Source: Candidatus Fimivivens faecavium (GTDB lineage: Bacteria; Bacillota; Clostridia; Oscillospirales; Ruminococcaceae). Taken from it: 54,257 nucleotides of DNA. The translations under genes were made by a program, and so were the position numbers. The DNA is taken from assembly GCA_018716105.1 (NCBI GenBank), contig DVKH01000023.1:1-54257 (forward strand), given 5' to 3'. A model generated the notes under the pieces. That model was not told the origin of the DNA. It ran no database searches and was given only the letters and a program-made list of their open reading frames with translations. Shown piece by piece: positions 44,575 through 53,249 of the stretch (positions within the stretch are counted from its first letter, which is position 1; each line of letters starts with the position of its first letter).

Positions 44575-45543
44575 TCAGAATAGCGCCGCCCAGAGAGCGG
44601 CCGCCGCTGCCGACAGCAAGAGGCAGAGCGCCGCCGTCAGGATCATCAGCCGGTTCGCGCGCGGGATATCCTGCGCCTCCACCGGCCGGTTCGCGTCGCC
44701 GATCAACGGCTTTTGAACCGTTTTTCCAAAGTAAACCGCATCCCCCGCGAGCTGTACTCCAAGCGCCCCTGCGCAGGCCGCCTCGGTATGGGCGCTGTTC
44801 GGGCTCGCGTGGTTTTTCCGGTCCCGGAAGAAAACGCGCGCCGCACCCGGCCCGTCGAGGCCGCACAGGAACGCCGCCGCGATCATCAAAAGGCCCGCGA
44901 TCCGCGCAGGGATGAGGTTCAGTAAATCGTCCAGCTTTGCCGCCGCCGTCCCGAAATACCGGTACCGGTCGTTCTTGTAGCCGACCATAGAATCCATCGT
45001 GTTGACCGCCTTATAGAAAAAGCCGAGCGGCGCGCCCCCGACGAGCAGAAACAGCATCGGCGCGACCACCCCGTCGGAGGCGTTTTCCGCGACCGTCTCA
45101 ACCGCCGCTTTGGTCACGCCCTGTTCATCGAGCGCGTCAGTGTCCCGCCCGACGATCATCGACACTGCGCGCCGCGCTGCCGGGAGATCGCCTTTTTTGA
45201 GTTCGTGATATACCTTCATGCTCTCGTCCCGGAGCGATCTCGCCGCAAACATCGTATAGCAGAGCACCGCCTCCGCCGCTAGGCGGACCGGCGCGCCGAA
45301 CAGCCCCGCGGCCCAGACAACCGCAAAGGCCCCCGCAGACGAAGCCGCGCAGACGGCGGCAACCAGAAGCGCGCCGCCAAACCGCTCCCAGCCGGGAACC
45401 GGCGGAAGCATCCGGCGGAGCGCCGCCTCGGTTTTGGAGATCAGCGCCCCAATCAGCCGCACCGGATGCGGGAACCCGTGCGGGTCCCCGAGGCAGAGAT
45501 CCAGCAGAAAGCCCAGAAACAGGGCCGTGAAATGTTCGATCAT
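44575..45543 (-). CDS. cbiB: Adenosylcobinamide-phosphate synthase
   Basis: A 322-residue integral membrane enzyme joining adenosylcobyric acid to aminopropanol phosphate. The opening FLLDLCLGDPHGFPHPVRLIGALI is diagnostic. SMIVGRDTDALDEQGVTKAAVETVAENASDGVVAPM and AVNTMDSMVGYKNDRYRYFG are the central signatures. Five or so hydrophobic helices are visible. It lies between the CobC-like phosphatase and cobD, the gene making its amine substrate. Identification is secure; the Pseudomonas name would be cobD. Confidence 0.96.
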   Translation of the reverse strand: MIEHFTALFLGFLLDLCLGDPHGFPHPVRLIGALISKTEAALRRMLPPVPGWERFGGALLVAAVCAASSAGAFAVVWAAGLFGAPVRLAAEAVLCYTMFAARSLRDESMKVYHELKKGDLPAARRAVSMIVGRDTDALDEQGVTKAAVETVAENASDGVVAPMLFLLVGGAPLGFFYKAVNTMDSMVGYKNDRYRYFGTAAAKLDDLLNLIPARIAGLLMIAAAFLCGLDGPGAARVFFRDRKNHASPNSAHTEAACAGALGVQLAGDAVYFGKTVQKPLIGDANRPVEAQDIPRANRLMILTAALCLLLSAAAAALWAALF

Positions 45544-45570
45544 GATCCCTCCGCGCCGGGGCCGCCCGGC

Positions 45571-46194
45571 CTAAAACAGTTTCTGCACCCCGCCCGGCTC
45601 CGGCAGAACCTCTGCCAGAAGCGGGAGCCGTTCCCCTTCGCGCCAGCCTTCCGGAATCCCCAGCACGAAACCGCCGCAGTTGGCGGTCTGCCAATCGTAA
45701 AACGGCTTTTCCGGCTGTGCAAACGCCGCCATCACCGCCATAATGGTCCCGCCGTGCGTAACCACCGCCGCTTTGTCCTCCTCCATCGCGGAAAACGCGC
45801 GGAGGATCTCCAAAAAGCCCCGGCGGCACCGCGCGGAAAACGCCTTGCGGGATTCTCCGCCGGGCGGCGCACCCCCGCCTCCGATCCATTCGCGGTAGGC
45901 CGGGTTGTCTTTGAGGGCCTCGTGGTCCCGATCCTCGAATTCCCCGAAATCGCATTCCCGAAGGTCCGCCGCGATCCGCGGCGTGAGGTCCGGGTATAAG
46001 ATTTCGGCGGTTTCGAGGCAGCGCGTGAGCGGGCTCGCCCACAGGACCTGCGCTTCTGGAACCGTTCCCCGCCCGAAAAACCGCTTTGCGAGGGCGATCC
46101 CCTCGGGCGCCAGGGGCGAATCGGTCCTTCCGATATAGCGTTTTAAAAGATTTCCGCCTGTTACCGAATGGCGGACCAGCGCAATCTGTTTCAT
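45571..46194 (-). CDS. cobC: Histidine phosphatase, probable alpha-ribazole phosphatase
   Basis: A 207-residue member of the phosphoglycerate-mutase-like histidine phosphatase branch. The phosphorylated His is in ALVRHSVTGGN (RHS rather than the more usual RHG). WASPLTRCLETAEIL, LRECDFGEFEDRDH and VVTHGGTIMAVM supply the remaining catalytic residues. The context indicates removal of phosphate from alpha-ribazole phosphate or adenosylcobalamin phosphate. Start at 46194 overlaps the stop of the short CobU-like gene (ATGA). Function is inferred from operon position; the family is firm. Confidence 0.85.
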   Translation of the reverse strand: MKQIALVRHSVTGGNLLKRYIGRTDSPLAPEGIALAKRFFGRGTVPEAQVLWASPLTRCLETAEILYPDLTPRIAADLRECDFGEFEDRDHEALKDNPAYREWIGGGGAPPGGESRKAFSARCRRGFLEILRAFSAMEEDKAAVVTHGGTIMAVMAAFAQPEKPFYDWQTANCGGFVLGIPEGWREGERLPLLAEVLPEPGGVQKLF

Positions 46195-46589
46195 CTGATT
46201 TCCCCGTTCTGTTTGATGGTCTGCGGGATCCCGCACCAGACCCGGTCTACCCGCTCGGCCCGCCCTGCGATCGCGCAGCATGCCCGGCCGACCGCCTCGC
46301 GCCACTCCCGCTCGCCAGGGGCGAGAGGCACCACGCCGCAGCCGACCTCGTCACAGAGGACGACCGCGTCCGGATGATGTTCGAACAATAGCTCCACAAT
46401 CCGCGCCGGGTCCCTCCCGGCCTCCAGCTCCCGCCGCAGAAACGCATGCAGACGGTTTATCACAGGCTTTGTGAACAGCTCTTCCAGCGGGCAGCGCTCC
46501 CCGTCCGCGGCGTCCGCAGCCTCGAGGCCGAGGTCCGCCAGCGCGTATTCGAGTTTCCCCTGCCCCGCACCGCCGAGAATCAGCCGCAT
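46191..46589 (-). CDS. Short CobU-like cobinamide kinase family protein
   Basis: A 132-residue relative of CobU. The Walker A RLILGGAGQGK is at 2-12. The conserved C-terminal half is VVLCDEVGCGVVPLAPGEREWREAVGR followed by VWCGIPQTIK, equivalent to the TNEVGxGIVP...VW...GIP region of CobU. The middle part with the guanylylated His of Salmonella CobU (His46) and its RI-x-HR-x-R context is missing, so guanylyltransfer is doubtful while nucleotide binding remains likely. A full-length cobU lies two genes upstream. AAAGGATG precedes ATG 46589; another ATG at 46598 lacks spacing. It overlaps the cobC-like gene by four bases. Confidence 0.75.
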   Translation of the reverse strand: MRLILGGAGQGKLEYALADLGLEAADAADGERCPLEELFTKPVINRLHAFLRRELEAGRDPARIVELLFEHHPDAVVLCDEVGCGVVPLAPGEREWREAVGRACCAIAGRAERVDRVWCGIPQTIKQNGEIR

Positions 46590-46603
46590 TGCAATCATCC
46601 TTT

Positions 46604-47374
46604 CTAAAAAAGCTTTTGCCCGAGCACCGTCCCCGCGAGGACCACGCATTCGCAGACGGTCAGAAAATACCCCGCGAGATCGCCGGTGATGCCGCCGAAT
46701 TCCCGGTAGCTCATCCAGCGGTAATAGCCGAACGCAAGCGCCGCCGCCAAAAGCGCGCATCCCCCCGCGCCGGGCGACGAGGCCAGCATCGCCGCGCCCG
46801 CGCCCGCCGCGGTCAGGAGCAGGACCGCAAGCGCCGCCCGCTTCTCAGCGGCGTCCGAAAACGCCGCAAGGGTCCCGCCCCGCTTCGCGCTGCGAAAGGT
46901 CACCGCCGCCGCGCCGGAAAGCGCCCGCGAGAGAATAAACCCAAGCGCGATCACAACCAGCGCGTTCCGCTCGGGCGCCAGCTCGCTCCAAAGCCCGAAC
47001 CACAGGAACAGGATCATCCCGCAGCCGATCAGCGCGAACGCCCCGATATGGGAATCCTTCAGGATTTCGAGCTTTCGCTCCCGCGTCTGATGGGAGGCGA
47101 GCGCGTCCGCTGTGTCGCAGAACCCGTCGAAGTGAATTCCGCCCTGGATCCCGAAGGTGACCAGCATCGCCCCCGCCGCGAACAGCGCGTTCCCGGCCTG
47201 AAGTTTTTCCGCGAGCCAGCCCCAGAGGAGCAGAACCGCGCCGGTCGCCGCGCCGACCAGCGGGAAAAAGCAGAATGCGTAGCGAAGGCTCTCCTCGTCC
47301 CACTCGCAGTGCGGCGCCGGGATCACGGAATACATCGAAAACGCGATGCAGAAGGCCCGTCCCAGCTTTTTCAC
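46604..47374 (-). CDS. cobS: Cobalamin-5'-phosphate synthase
   Basis: A 256-residue integral membrane enzyme joining adenosylcobinamide-GDP with alpha-ribazole phosphate. FSMYSVIPAP near the start, FPLVGAATGAVLLL and the signature GGIHFDGFCDTADAL with the acidic active-site residues are present, followed by LKDSHIGAFALIG. About six hydrophobic helices are visible. Its start overlaps the cobU stop by four bases. Identification is secure. Confidence 0.96.
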   Translation of the reverse strand: MKKLGRAFCIAFSMYSVIPAPHCEWDEESLRYAFCFFPLVGAATGAVLLLWGWLAEKLQAGNALFAAGAMLVTFGIQGGIHFDGFCDTADALASHQTRERKLEILKDSHIGAFALIGCGMILFLWFGLWSELAPERNALVVIALGFILSRALSGAAAVTFRSAKRGGTLAAFSDAAEKRAALAVLLLTAAGAGAAMLASSPGAGGCALLAAALAFGYYRWMSYREFGGITGDLAGYFLTVCECVVLAGTVLGQKLF

Positions 47375-47898
47375 AGCGCCTCCCCCTTCCGCCAGACCGC
47401 AATCGCGGCGGCCACTTCGGCCGCCCGGCCGGCCCGGCGCACAATCTCGCGGTTGAGCCGCGCGAGCAGCCGAAGATATTCCATCGTCCCGGGATCGTAG
47501 GTAACCCCGTCCGAAAACAGCTCGTTCGTAACGATCACAACCGTATCCGCCCGCTCCCGGACCGCCTCAATCCCGGCGAGGATCCGCAAGTAAGCCGCCT
47601 CGCTCCCGCCCGGCGTCCCGGAAAACAGTTCGTTCGCCGCCAGGTTGGAAAGGCATTCGAGCAGAACGGCCGAACCTTTCGGGAGCGCTTTCGCCGCCCC
47701 GGCGAGGCCAACCGGGCATTCGATCGTGCAAAACCCTTTTCCGGCGCGCATCTTCCGGTGCCGCGCGATCCGCCGTTCGCTCTCCGCATCGGCGCGCTGC
47801 ATGGTCGCGATATAGTACTTTTCCGGGAAGGCGTCGAGAAGGCATTCCGCAAATTCGCTTTTCCCGCTCGCGGCCCCGCCGGAAACCAGCGTCATCAT
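47371..47898 (-). CDS. cobU: Adenosylcobinamide kinase/guanylyltransferase
   Basis: A 175-residue enzyme that phosphorylates adenosylcobinamide and adds GMP. Walker A is LVSGGAASGKSEFAE (4-18), YYIATMQ follows, and RRIARHRKMRAGKGF includes the His expected to be guanylylated. VLLECLSNLAANELF corresponds to the CobU VDCLTxWLxN segment. The C-terminal part (VTNELFSDGVTYDPGTMEYLRLLARLNREIV) diverges from the canonical TNEVGxGIVP. Start at 47898, the first of two consecutive ATG codons, has GGGAGGGG upstream. It is coupled to cobS by a four-base overlap. The second, shorter CobU-like gene may share the task. Confidence 0.9.
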   Translation of the reverse strand: MMTLVSGGAASGKSEFAECLLDAFPEKYYIATMQRADAESERRIARHRKMRAGKGFCTIECPVGLAGAAKALPKGSAVLLECLSNLAANELFSGTPGGSEAAYLRILAGIEAVRERADTVVIVTNELFSDGVTYDPGTMEYLRLLARLNREIVRRAGRAAEVAAAIAVWRKGEAL

Positions 47899-47927
47899 CT
47901 TCCCGTCCCCTCCCTTTTGCTCCGCTG

Positions 47928-48986
47928 TCAGACCAGCGGCTGGTATTCCTCGATCGACGTCTCGGTAAAGGTGGCCATCTCGTCGTAAACCGCCAGCGCC
48001 ATGTCGAGCACCGGCAGCGCCGCGACCGCCCCCGTCCCCTCCCCGAGGCACATCCCCGCGTCGAGGAACGGCGAAAGCTCCAGCTCCCGCATCAGCATCC
48101 GCCCCGCGGGCTCCTTCGAGACATGGGAGGCGATCAGGTACGGCCGCACCGCCGGGCAGATCCGCACCGCCGCGAGCGCCGCCGCCGCCGAGATGAAGCC
48201 GTCGACCAGCACCGGGACCCGCGCCGCCGCGCCGCCGAGAAAGACGCCCGCGAGCCCCGCGAGGTCGAATCCCCCGACCTTCGCGAGCACATCGACCGCG
48301 TCCTCGGGGTCTGGCCGGTTCACTGCAACTGCCCGCTCGATCGCCCGGATCTTGCGCTCGAGCCCTTCGGACGAAAGGCCCGCGCCGCGGCCGGTCACCT
48401 CTGCCGGGCTTCTTCCGAGAAAGACCGAGGTGACCGCGCTGCTGGTGGTTGTGTTGCCGATTCCCATCTCGCCGGTCGCGAGGATGCGGTACCCCTCGTT
48501 CGCGAGGCCCATCGCGATGTTAATGCCGGTTTCGACCGCTTCCACCGCCTGCTCCCGGGTCATCGCCGGGCCTTTTGTCATGTTGTCCGTCCCGAAAGCA
48601 AGCTTATGGTGGATCAGCCCCGGGCCGTCCACCTCCCGCGCGACCCCGATGTCCACCGGGACCACATCCGCCCCCGCCGCGCGCGCCATACAGCAGACGC
48701 TGGTCGTGCCGGTGGTGAAGTTTTCGGTGACGATCGCGGTCACGCTGTTGTCGCACTGGGTGACGCCCTCCTCGACCACGCCGTTGTCGGCGCACATCAC
48801 CACGACCGCCCGCTTTTTGAGGCGCACCCGCTCGGACCCGGTGATCCCCGCGATCTGAATCACCGCCTCCTCCAGTTGGCCGAGGCTGCCCAGCGGCTTG
48901 GCGAGGCTGTTCCAGCGCCGTCTCGCGCGCGCCGCCGCAGCCTCGTCAAACGGCCCAATGGCGCGGATGGTTTCCTGTAAAGTCAT
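47928..48986 (-). CDS. cobT: Nicotinate-nucleotide-dimethylbenzimidazole phosphoribosyltransferase
   Basis: A 352-residue enzyme activating the lower base as its alpha-ribotide. AKPLGSLGQLEEAVIQIAGI near the start, VVVMCADNGVVEEGVT, ATGEMGIGNTTTSSAV and the closing MCLGEGTGAVAALPVLDMAL with the catalytic Glu are diagnostic. ATG at 48986 is preferred over GTG at 48998 since GGTGGAAAGG would then be the ribosome site. No bluB or bza genes for base synthesis occur in the window, so the native lower ligand is undetermined. It is followed by cobU after 29 bases. Confidence 0.97.
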   Translation of the reverse strand: MTLQETIRAIGPFDEAAAARARRRWNSLAKPLGSLGQLEEAVIQIAGITGSERVRLKKRAVVVMCADNGVVEEGVTQCDNSVTAIVTENFTTGTTSVCCMARAAGADVVPVDIGVAREVDGPGLIHHKLAFGTDNMTKGPAMTREQAVEAVETGINIAMGLANEGYRILATGEMGIGNTTTSSAVTSVFLGRSPAEVTGRGAGLSSEGLERKIRAIERAVAVNRPDPEDAVDVLAKVGGFDLAGLAGVFLGGAAARVPVLVDGFISAAAALAAVRICPAVRPYLIASHVSKEPAGRMLMRELELSPFLDAGMCLGEGTGAVAALPVLDMALAVYDEMATFTETSIEEYQPLV

Positions 48987-49000
48987 AATCCTTTCCACCT

Positions 49001-50377
49001 CTATCTTCGCTCTGCCGCGCAGCGTTCGACAAACGCGCGGGCAAACGATTCGTTCGATTCCAGCGCCAGATGCGGGAACCCCGCAAACAGGCTCCCCGCC
49101 GCGTGGATGCAGTCCCAGCGGCGGGAGCCGGCCGGTTTTTTCGCCTCAAACGCCTCGCCCGGCGCTTCGCTCTCCCAGTAGTGGAACTCATGCGCCCGGA
49201 TGCACGCTCCCGCGCCGCAGAGAAGCGTATCCCGCTTCGCAGTCAGCGTCACATAGCCGAAGCGTCCGAGCTTACCGGTCCGGAACGCCCTGGCGTCGAC
49301 AAGGCCGGCCATTGGGTACTCCCGGCCGTCCGCGCCCTCGAGGGTCCTGTGCAGGTAGAGAAAACCGCCGCATTCCGCAACGCAGGGCGTCCCTGACCGG
49401 ACCTTCGCCCGAAGGCTCTCGAGCATGGCTTCGTTCTCGCTCAGCTCCTTCGCGTACAGCTCCGGATAGCCCCCGCCGAGATAGATCCCGTCCGTCCCCT
49501 CCGGCAGCGCCGCGTCCGAAAGCGGGCTGAACGGGATCAGTTCGGCCCCGAGCGCCCGAAGAAGATCAAACGTATCCTCATAATAAAAGCAGAACGCACG
49601 GTCTCTGGCGACCGCGATCCTCGGCGCGCTTTTTGCCCGCACCGGCTCGACCTCAATTGGCTCAAATGAAAGCGGAGCCGCCGCCCCCGCGAGGGCGAGC
49701 AGCCCTTCGAGGTCGAGCGTCTGTTCCATCTGGTCTGCGACCCGGTCGAGCTTTTCGGAAAGGTTCCCGATCTCGTCGGCCGTCACAAGGCCGAGATGAC
49801 GGCTTTCGAGCGACGCCTGCGGCAGCTCCGGCAGGAAGCCGAGCACGCGCAGTTCCGGCAGCTCCCGTTCGATCATCGCTTTGAGCATGGGATAGCTCCC
49901 CGCCGAAATCCGGTTCAGAATCACGCCGCGGACCATGCTGTCGGCCCGAAACCGGCAAAAGCCCCCCAGCAGCGCCGCGAGCGAGAGCGACATCCCCTTC
50001 GCGTTCACCACCAGAACGGCGGGGGTTTCGGTTTCCCGCGCAAGGTGGGCGCTCCCCGCTTCGTCGGTCGTCCCGCCGAGGCCGTCGTAATAGCCCATCA
50101 CGCCCTCAATCACCGAAAGCTCCGCGTCCGCCGCGTTCCTTGCAAACAGCGCGCGGGTCCGCTCGGGGGAGGTGAAGAAGAGATCGAGGTTCCGGGACGC
50201 AATCCCGATCACCGACCGGTGGAACATCGGGTCTATGTAATCCGGCCCGCATTTGAACGCGCGGACCCGGACCCCCCTGCGTTTCAAGAGCCGCAGAAGG
50301 CCGCAGGCGACGGTCGTTTTCCCCGATCCGCTCGAGGCCGCGCCGATCAAAAGGCGCGGAAATCTTTTCTCAGGCAT
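49001..50377 (-). CDS. cbiA: Cobyrinic acid a,c-diamide synthase
   Basis: A 458-residue glutamine amidotransferase that amidates the a and c side chains of cobyrinic acid. LLIGAASSGSGKTTVACGLL (9-28) is the ATP-binding motif. AFKCGPDYIDPMFH and VIEGVMGYYDGLGG are family signatures. The glutaminase domain has GIYLGGGYPELYAKEL and CVAECGGFLYLH with the nucleophilic Cys. The start overlaps the cbiET stop by eight bases. It is followed closely by cobT. Confidence 0.97.
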   Translation of the reverse strand: MPEKRFPRLLIGAASSGSGKTTVACGLLRLLKRRGVRVRAFKCGPDYIDPMFHRSVIGIASRNLDLFFTSPERTRALFARNAADAELSVIEGVMGYYDGLGGTTDEAGSAHLARETETPAVLVVNAKGMSLSLAALLGGFCRFRADSMVRGVILNRISAGSYPMLKAMIERELPELRVLGFLPELPQASLESRHLGLVTADEIGNLSEKLDRVADQMEQTLDLEGLLALAGAAAPLSFEPIEVEPVRAKSAPRIAVARDRAFCFYYEDTFDLLRALGAELIPFSPLSDAALPEGTDGIYLGGGYPELYAKELSENEAMLESLRAKVRSGTPCVAECGGFLYLHRTLEGADGREYPMAGLVDARAFRTGKLGRFGYVTLTAKRDTLLCGAGACIRAHEFHYWESEAPGEAFEAKKPAGSRRWDCIHAAGSLFAGFPHLALESNESFARAFVERCAAERR

Positions 50378-51605
50378 CGGTTTCGCCCCCCGCCGAGAGG
50401 ATGAAAACCGGATTCTGCCCTGTCATAAGATGGTAGTTCCCGGCCTTTCGCGCCCGCGCCGCCGAAAGCTGAACCACGTCCGGCTCCGGAAAGCCGCAGG
50501 CTTTGAGCGCCGGTACCGCCTCTGCGAGCGTTTCAAGCGTCACCGTGTTCACCACGGCGCGGACCCCGGGGTTCTTCTCCTTCGCGGTCCGGAGAATCTC
50601 CAAAAGCCCGCCCGAGGACCCGCCGACAAACACCCGGTCGGGCGCGGGCAGAGCGGCCAGCGCCCCCGGCGCCTCGCCGGGCACAATCCTGAGGTTCCAG
50701 GCCCCGAACCTGCGCCGGTTTTCCTCGAGCAGGGGGAGCGCCTCCGGGTTCTTTTCGACCGCGTAAACCGTTCCCAGCCGCGCGGCCCTGGCCAGTTCCA
50801 CCGAGACCGAGCCGGTCCCCGCGCCGACGTCCCAGACGATATCGGTTTCCCGGACGCGGAGCTTTGCAACCGAAACGCTCCGCACCTCAAATTTGGTCAT
50901 CGGCGCGCCGCCGCGGACAAATTCGGCGTCCTCAATCCCGCCCGCCGGAAAAGGCGCGGCGGCCGGCCGCTCCACGAGCAGGACCGAAAGCGGGTCGAAA
51001 TCCCGCGCCGCCAGCTCCCGCGCCGTCCCGCGGGTGATGGTTTCCTCCGGGTAGGAGAGCCGTTCCCCAACCGCCGCCTTCGCGTCCCCCATCCCCGCGC
51101 CGGCAAGCTCCGCGCAGAGCGCCGCCGGGGTCCGCTCCCCGCCGGTCAGGGCAAATACCTTTGGGTGGACGGCGAGCGCCGAGGCAATCGAAAACGGCCG
51201 CCCGTGCGCGCTCGCGAGGAATGCGTCCTCCCACGGCACGCCGAGCTTTGCGCAGAAATAGACCGCGGACGAGACGCCCGCTATCCCCTCGGCCCGGAAG
51301 CCCGCGCCTTCGAGCATCGGCCGAAGGCGGGTCGCGCCGGAATAGAACCCCACGTCGCCGGAGAGCAGCACCGCCGCAGCCCGGTATTCCGGGTGTCCCA
51401 GCAGGAACGACACGATCTCCCCGGGCGCCACCAGCGCCTTTTTCGGCGCGGGAAAATCGGAAAAGCCCTCGAGCATCCGCCCGGCCCCGATCAGGCAGTC
51501 CGCATTTTCGAGCGCCGAAAGCGCCTCGCCGGTCATCGTCGCGCGGTTCCCCATCCCGACGCCGACCAGCCAAACGGTCCTGCCGCCGTTCTTTGCGTCC
51601 ATCAT
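50370..51605 (-). CDS. cbiET: Fused cobalt-precorrin-7 C5-methyltransferase / C15-methyltransferase (decarboxylating)
   Basis: A 411-residue fusion. The N-terminal CbiE domain (about 8-205) starts VWLVGVGMGNRATMTGEA, with LLSGDVGFYSGATRL typical of corrin methyltransferases. The C-terminal CbiT domain (about 225-405) has the SAM-binding IVWDVGAGTGSVSVELAR and VYAVEKNPEAL, with FVGGSSGGLLEIL. Together they methylate C5 and C15 and decarboxylate the C12 side chain, as in CobL. The start overlaps the cbiJ stop by four bases. Confidence 0.95.
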   Translation of the reverse strand: MMDAKNGGRTVWLVGVGMGNRATMTGEALSALENADCLIGAGRMLEGFSDFPAPKKALVAPGEIVSFLLGHPEYRAAAVLLSGDVGFYSGATRLRPMLEGAGFRAEGIAGVSSAVYFCAKLGVPWEDAFLASAHGRPFSIASALAVHPKVFALTGGERTPAALCAELAGAGMGDAKAAVGERLSYPEETITRGTARELAARDFDPLSVLLVERPAAAPFPAGGIEDAEFVRGGAPMTKFEVRSVSVAKLRVRETDIVWDVGAGTGSVSVELARAARLGTVYAVEKNPEALPLLEENRRRFGAWNLRIVPGEAPGALAALPAPDRVFVGGSSGGLLEILRTAKEKNPGVRAVVNTVTLETLAEAVPALKACGFPEPDVVQLSAARARKAGNYHLMTGQNPVFILSAGGETDA

Positions 51606-52387
51606 CCGCCCATCTCCTCTCCTGCGCCGAGCGAAACGCCCAGCTTTTTCTCCAGCAGCGGCAGCAGCTCTTCCATCGACAGCCCCTCTTCCTCCGGCGG
51701 CCGCCCAATGACGATCACTTCGGCGTTTTGCCGCCGCGCCGCCTCAAGCTTTTCCGGAAAGCCGCCCGCCCTGCCCGTCTCTTTGGTGACGAGAATCGAA
51801 AGATCGAACTGCCGCATCAGCGCCTCGTTGAGCTCCATCCCGAAAGGCCCCTGCATACAGATCAGATGCGCCGCCGGAAAGCCGAGTTCCAACGCGCCTT
51901 TGACCACCTCCGGCAGCGGGAGCATCCGCGGATAAAGCCGCTCCTGGTAATCCGAAACTTCCGTAAAAACGGCGAGTTCCTTGCTCCCGGTCGCGAGAAG
52001 GGCCTTCCCTTCCCGCTCATTCAAAAGACGCGCCGCGGCCTTCGCGTCCGGGACGGCGGTGCAACCTTCCGCACCCCCGCTCTCCCGCAGCAGCCGGAAC
52101 AGCACGGTTCCGCTCTCCCCGGCCGCCGCCCGGATGTTCCGGGTCGCCTCTGCCGCATAAGGGTGGGTCGCGTCGACCGCGAACGAGAAGTTCCCCTCCC
52201 GCATCAGCGCCGCGATCCCCTCTCTGTCGAGCCGGCCGGCGTGGACGCGGAGCGTCCCTCCCTCCGGCAGAAGGGTCCCGCCATACCCGGTTGCGGTGCA
52301 GACGGTCGCCGGGACGCCCGCCGCCGAAAACCGTGCGGCGAGTTCCCGCCCCTCGCGGGTCCCGGCAAACAGCAAAACCGGCCTCAT
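51602..52387 (-). CDS. cbiJ: Cobalt-precorrin-6A reductase
   Basis: A 261-residue NAD(P)H-dependent reductase of the corrin ring. LLFAGTREGRELAARF near the N-terminus, AVDATHPYAAEATRNI in the middle and LVTKETGRAGGFPEKLEAARRQNAEVIVIGRP at the C-terminal end are the CbiJ/CobK signatures. ATG at 52387 (MRPVLLFAGT) has GGGGGAGGCGG upstream. Unlike the other joints of this operon, it is preceded by an AT-rich gap of 85 bases. Confidence 0.95.
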   Translation of the reverse strand: MRPVLLFAGTREGRELAARFSAAGVPATVCTATGYGGTLLPEGGTLRVHAGRLDREGIAALMREGNFSFAVDATHPYAAEATRNIRAAAGESGTVLFRLLRESGGAEGCTAVPDAKAAARLLNEREGKALLATGSKELAVFTEVSDYQERLYPRMLPLPEVVKGALELGFPAAHLICMQGPFGMELNEALMRQFDLSILVTKETGRAGGFPEKLEAARRQNAEVIVIGRPPEEEGLSMEELLPLLEKKLGVSLGAGEEMGG

Positions 52388-52472
52388 GCTCCGCCTCCCC
52401 CTTATCAACAATCCGTATGTTTCATACTATTTCGACATTTTGTATATCATTTAATACTACTATTTGTTATAT
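52388..52472 (-). other. AT-rich gap inside the cobalamin operon
   Basis: Apart from the ribosome site at its downstream end, this 85-base spacer between cbiH and cbiJ is strikingly AT-rich in an operon where most genes overlap or are separated by fewer than 40 bases. It may hold a secondary promoter, but no pair of boxes at 17-base spacing is convincing. Confidence 0.4.
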
Positions 52473-53213
52473 TCAGTCGATTGTTACGCCTTTGTAGCCT
52501 CTCGGCGTCACCATCTTTCCCCCGATCACCTTCGTACGGGAGTTCCCGACGAAGACGGTGGTGAACATGTCGACCGGCGTATCCCGCAGCTCCGCGAGGG
52601 TCATCACCCGGCTCTCCTGGCCCTCCCGCCCGATGTTCCGGACGATCCCCGCCGGGGTTTCGGGCGCGCGGTGCGCGAGGATCAGGCCGCAGGCCTTCCG
52701 GAGATAGTCAAACCGCTTTTTGCTCGACGGGTTATAAAAGCAGAGGACAAAGTCCCCCTCCGCCGCGAGCCGGATCCTTTTTTCGATCAGCTCCCAGGGG
52801 GTCAGAAGGTCGCTCAGGCTGATCACCGCGAAGTCGTGGATCAGCGGCGCCCCGAGCACCGCCGCGCCGCTCAGGGCGGCGGTCACGCCGGGGACCACCT
52901 CGATCTCGATCTCCCCCATCTGTTCCGCAACCTCATAGATGAGTCCCGCCATACCGTAGACGCCCGCGTCCCCGCTGCAAACCATCGCGACGGTGTTTCC
53001 TTTCAGCGCCTCTTCCACCGCGAGGCGGCAGCGGTCGACCTCCTTTCGCATCGGGGTCGAGAGAAACCGCTTCTCCGGGAACGCGCCGCGGATCAGGTCG
53101 ATGTAAAGGTCATACCCCGCGATCACGCCGCTGTCCCGAAGGGCCTCCATCGCCTCGCCGGTCATCTGGGAAAGGCCGCCGGGGCCGAGTCCCACCACAA
53201 CAATCTTAGCCAT
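52473..53213 (-). CDS. cbiH: Cobalt-precorrin-3B C17-methyltransferase
   Basis: A 246-residue SAM-dependent enzyme methylating C17 with ring contraction. IVVVGLGPGGLSQMTGEA, YDLYIDLI, VAMVCSGDAGVYGMAGL and VVPGVTAALSGAAVLGAPL are the motifs of the corrin methyltransferase fold. The closing region VFVGNSRTKVIGGKMVTPRGYKG is specific to CbiH/CobJ. It lies 36 bases after cbiG, whose product acts near it in the pathway. Confidence 0.96.
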   Translation of the reverse strand: MAKIVVVGLGPGGLSQMTGEAMEALRDSGVIAGYDLYIDLIRGAFPEKRFLSTPMRKEVDRCRLAVEEALKGNTVAMVCSGDAGVYGMAGLIYEVAEQMGEIEIEVVPGVTAALSGAAVLGAPLIHDFAVISLSDLLTPWELIEKRIRLAAEGDFVLCFYNPSSKKRFDYLRKACGLILAHRAPETPAGIVRNIGREGQESRVMTLAELRDTPVDMFTTVFVGNSRTKVIGGKMVTPRGYKGVTID

Positions 53214-53249
53214 CTATTTCCTCACTTCTCCGTCCCAATGGACGGGCAA

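Noticed and set aside
45571-46194. Treating RHS instead of RHG in the CobC-like phosphatase as a loss-of-function change
   Set aside because: The catalytic Arg and His are retained and the remaining active-site motifs are intact, so the substitution does not remove a key residue.
50253-51935. 560-codon plus-strand open frame across cbiET
   Set aside because: Composition is Arg/Pro/Gly-rich and low-complexity; it lies antisense to cbiA, cbiET and cbiJ, whose catalytic motifs are clear.
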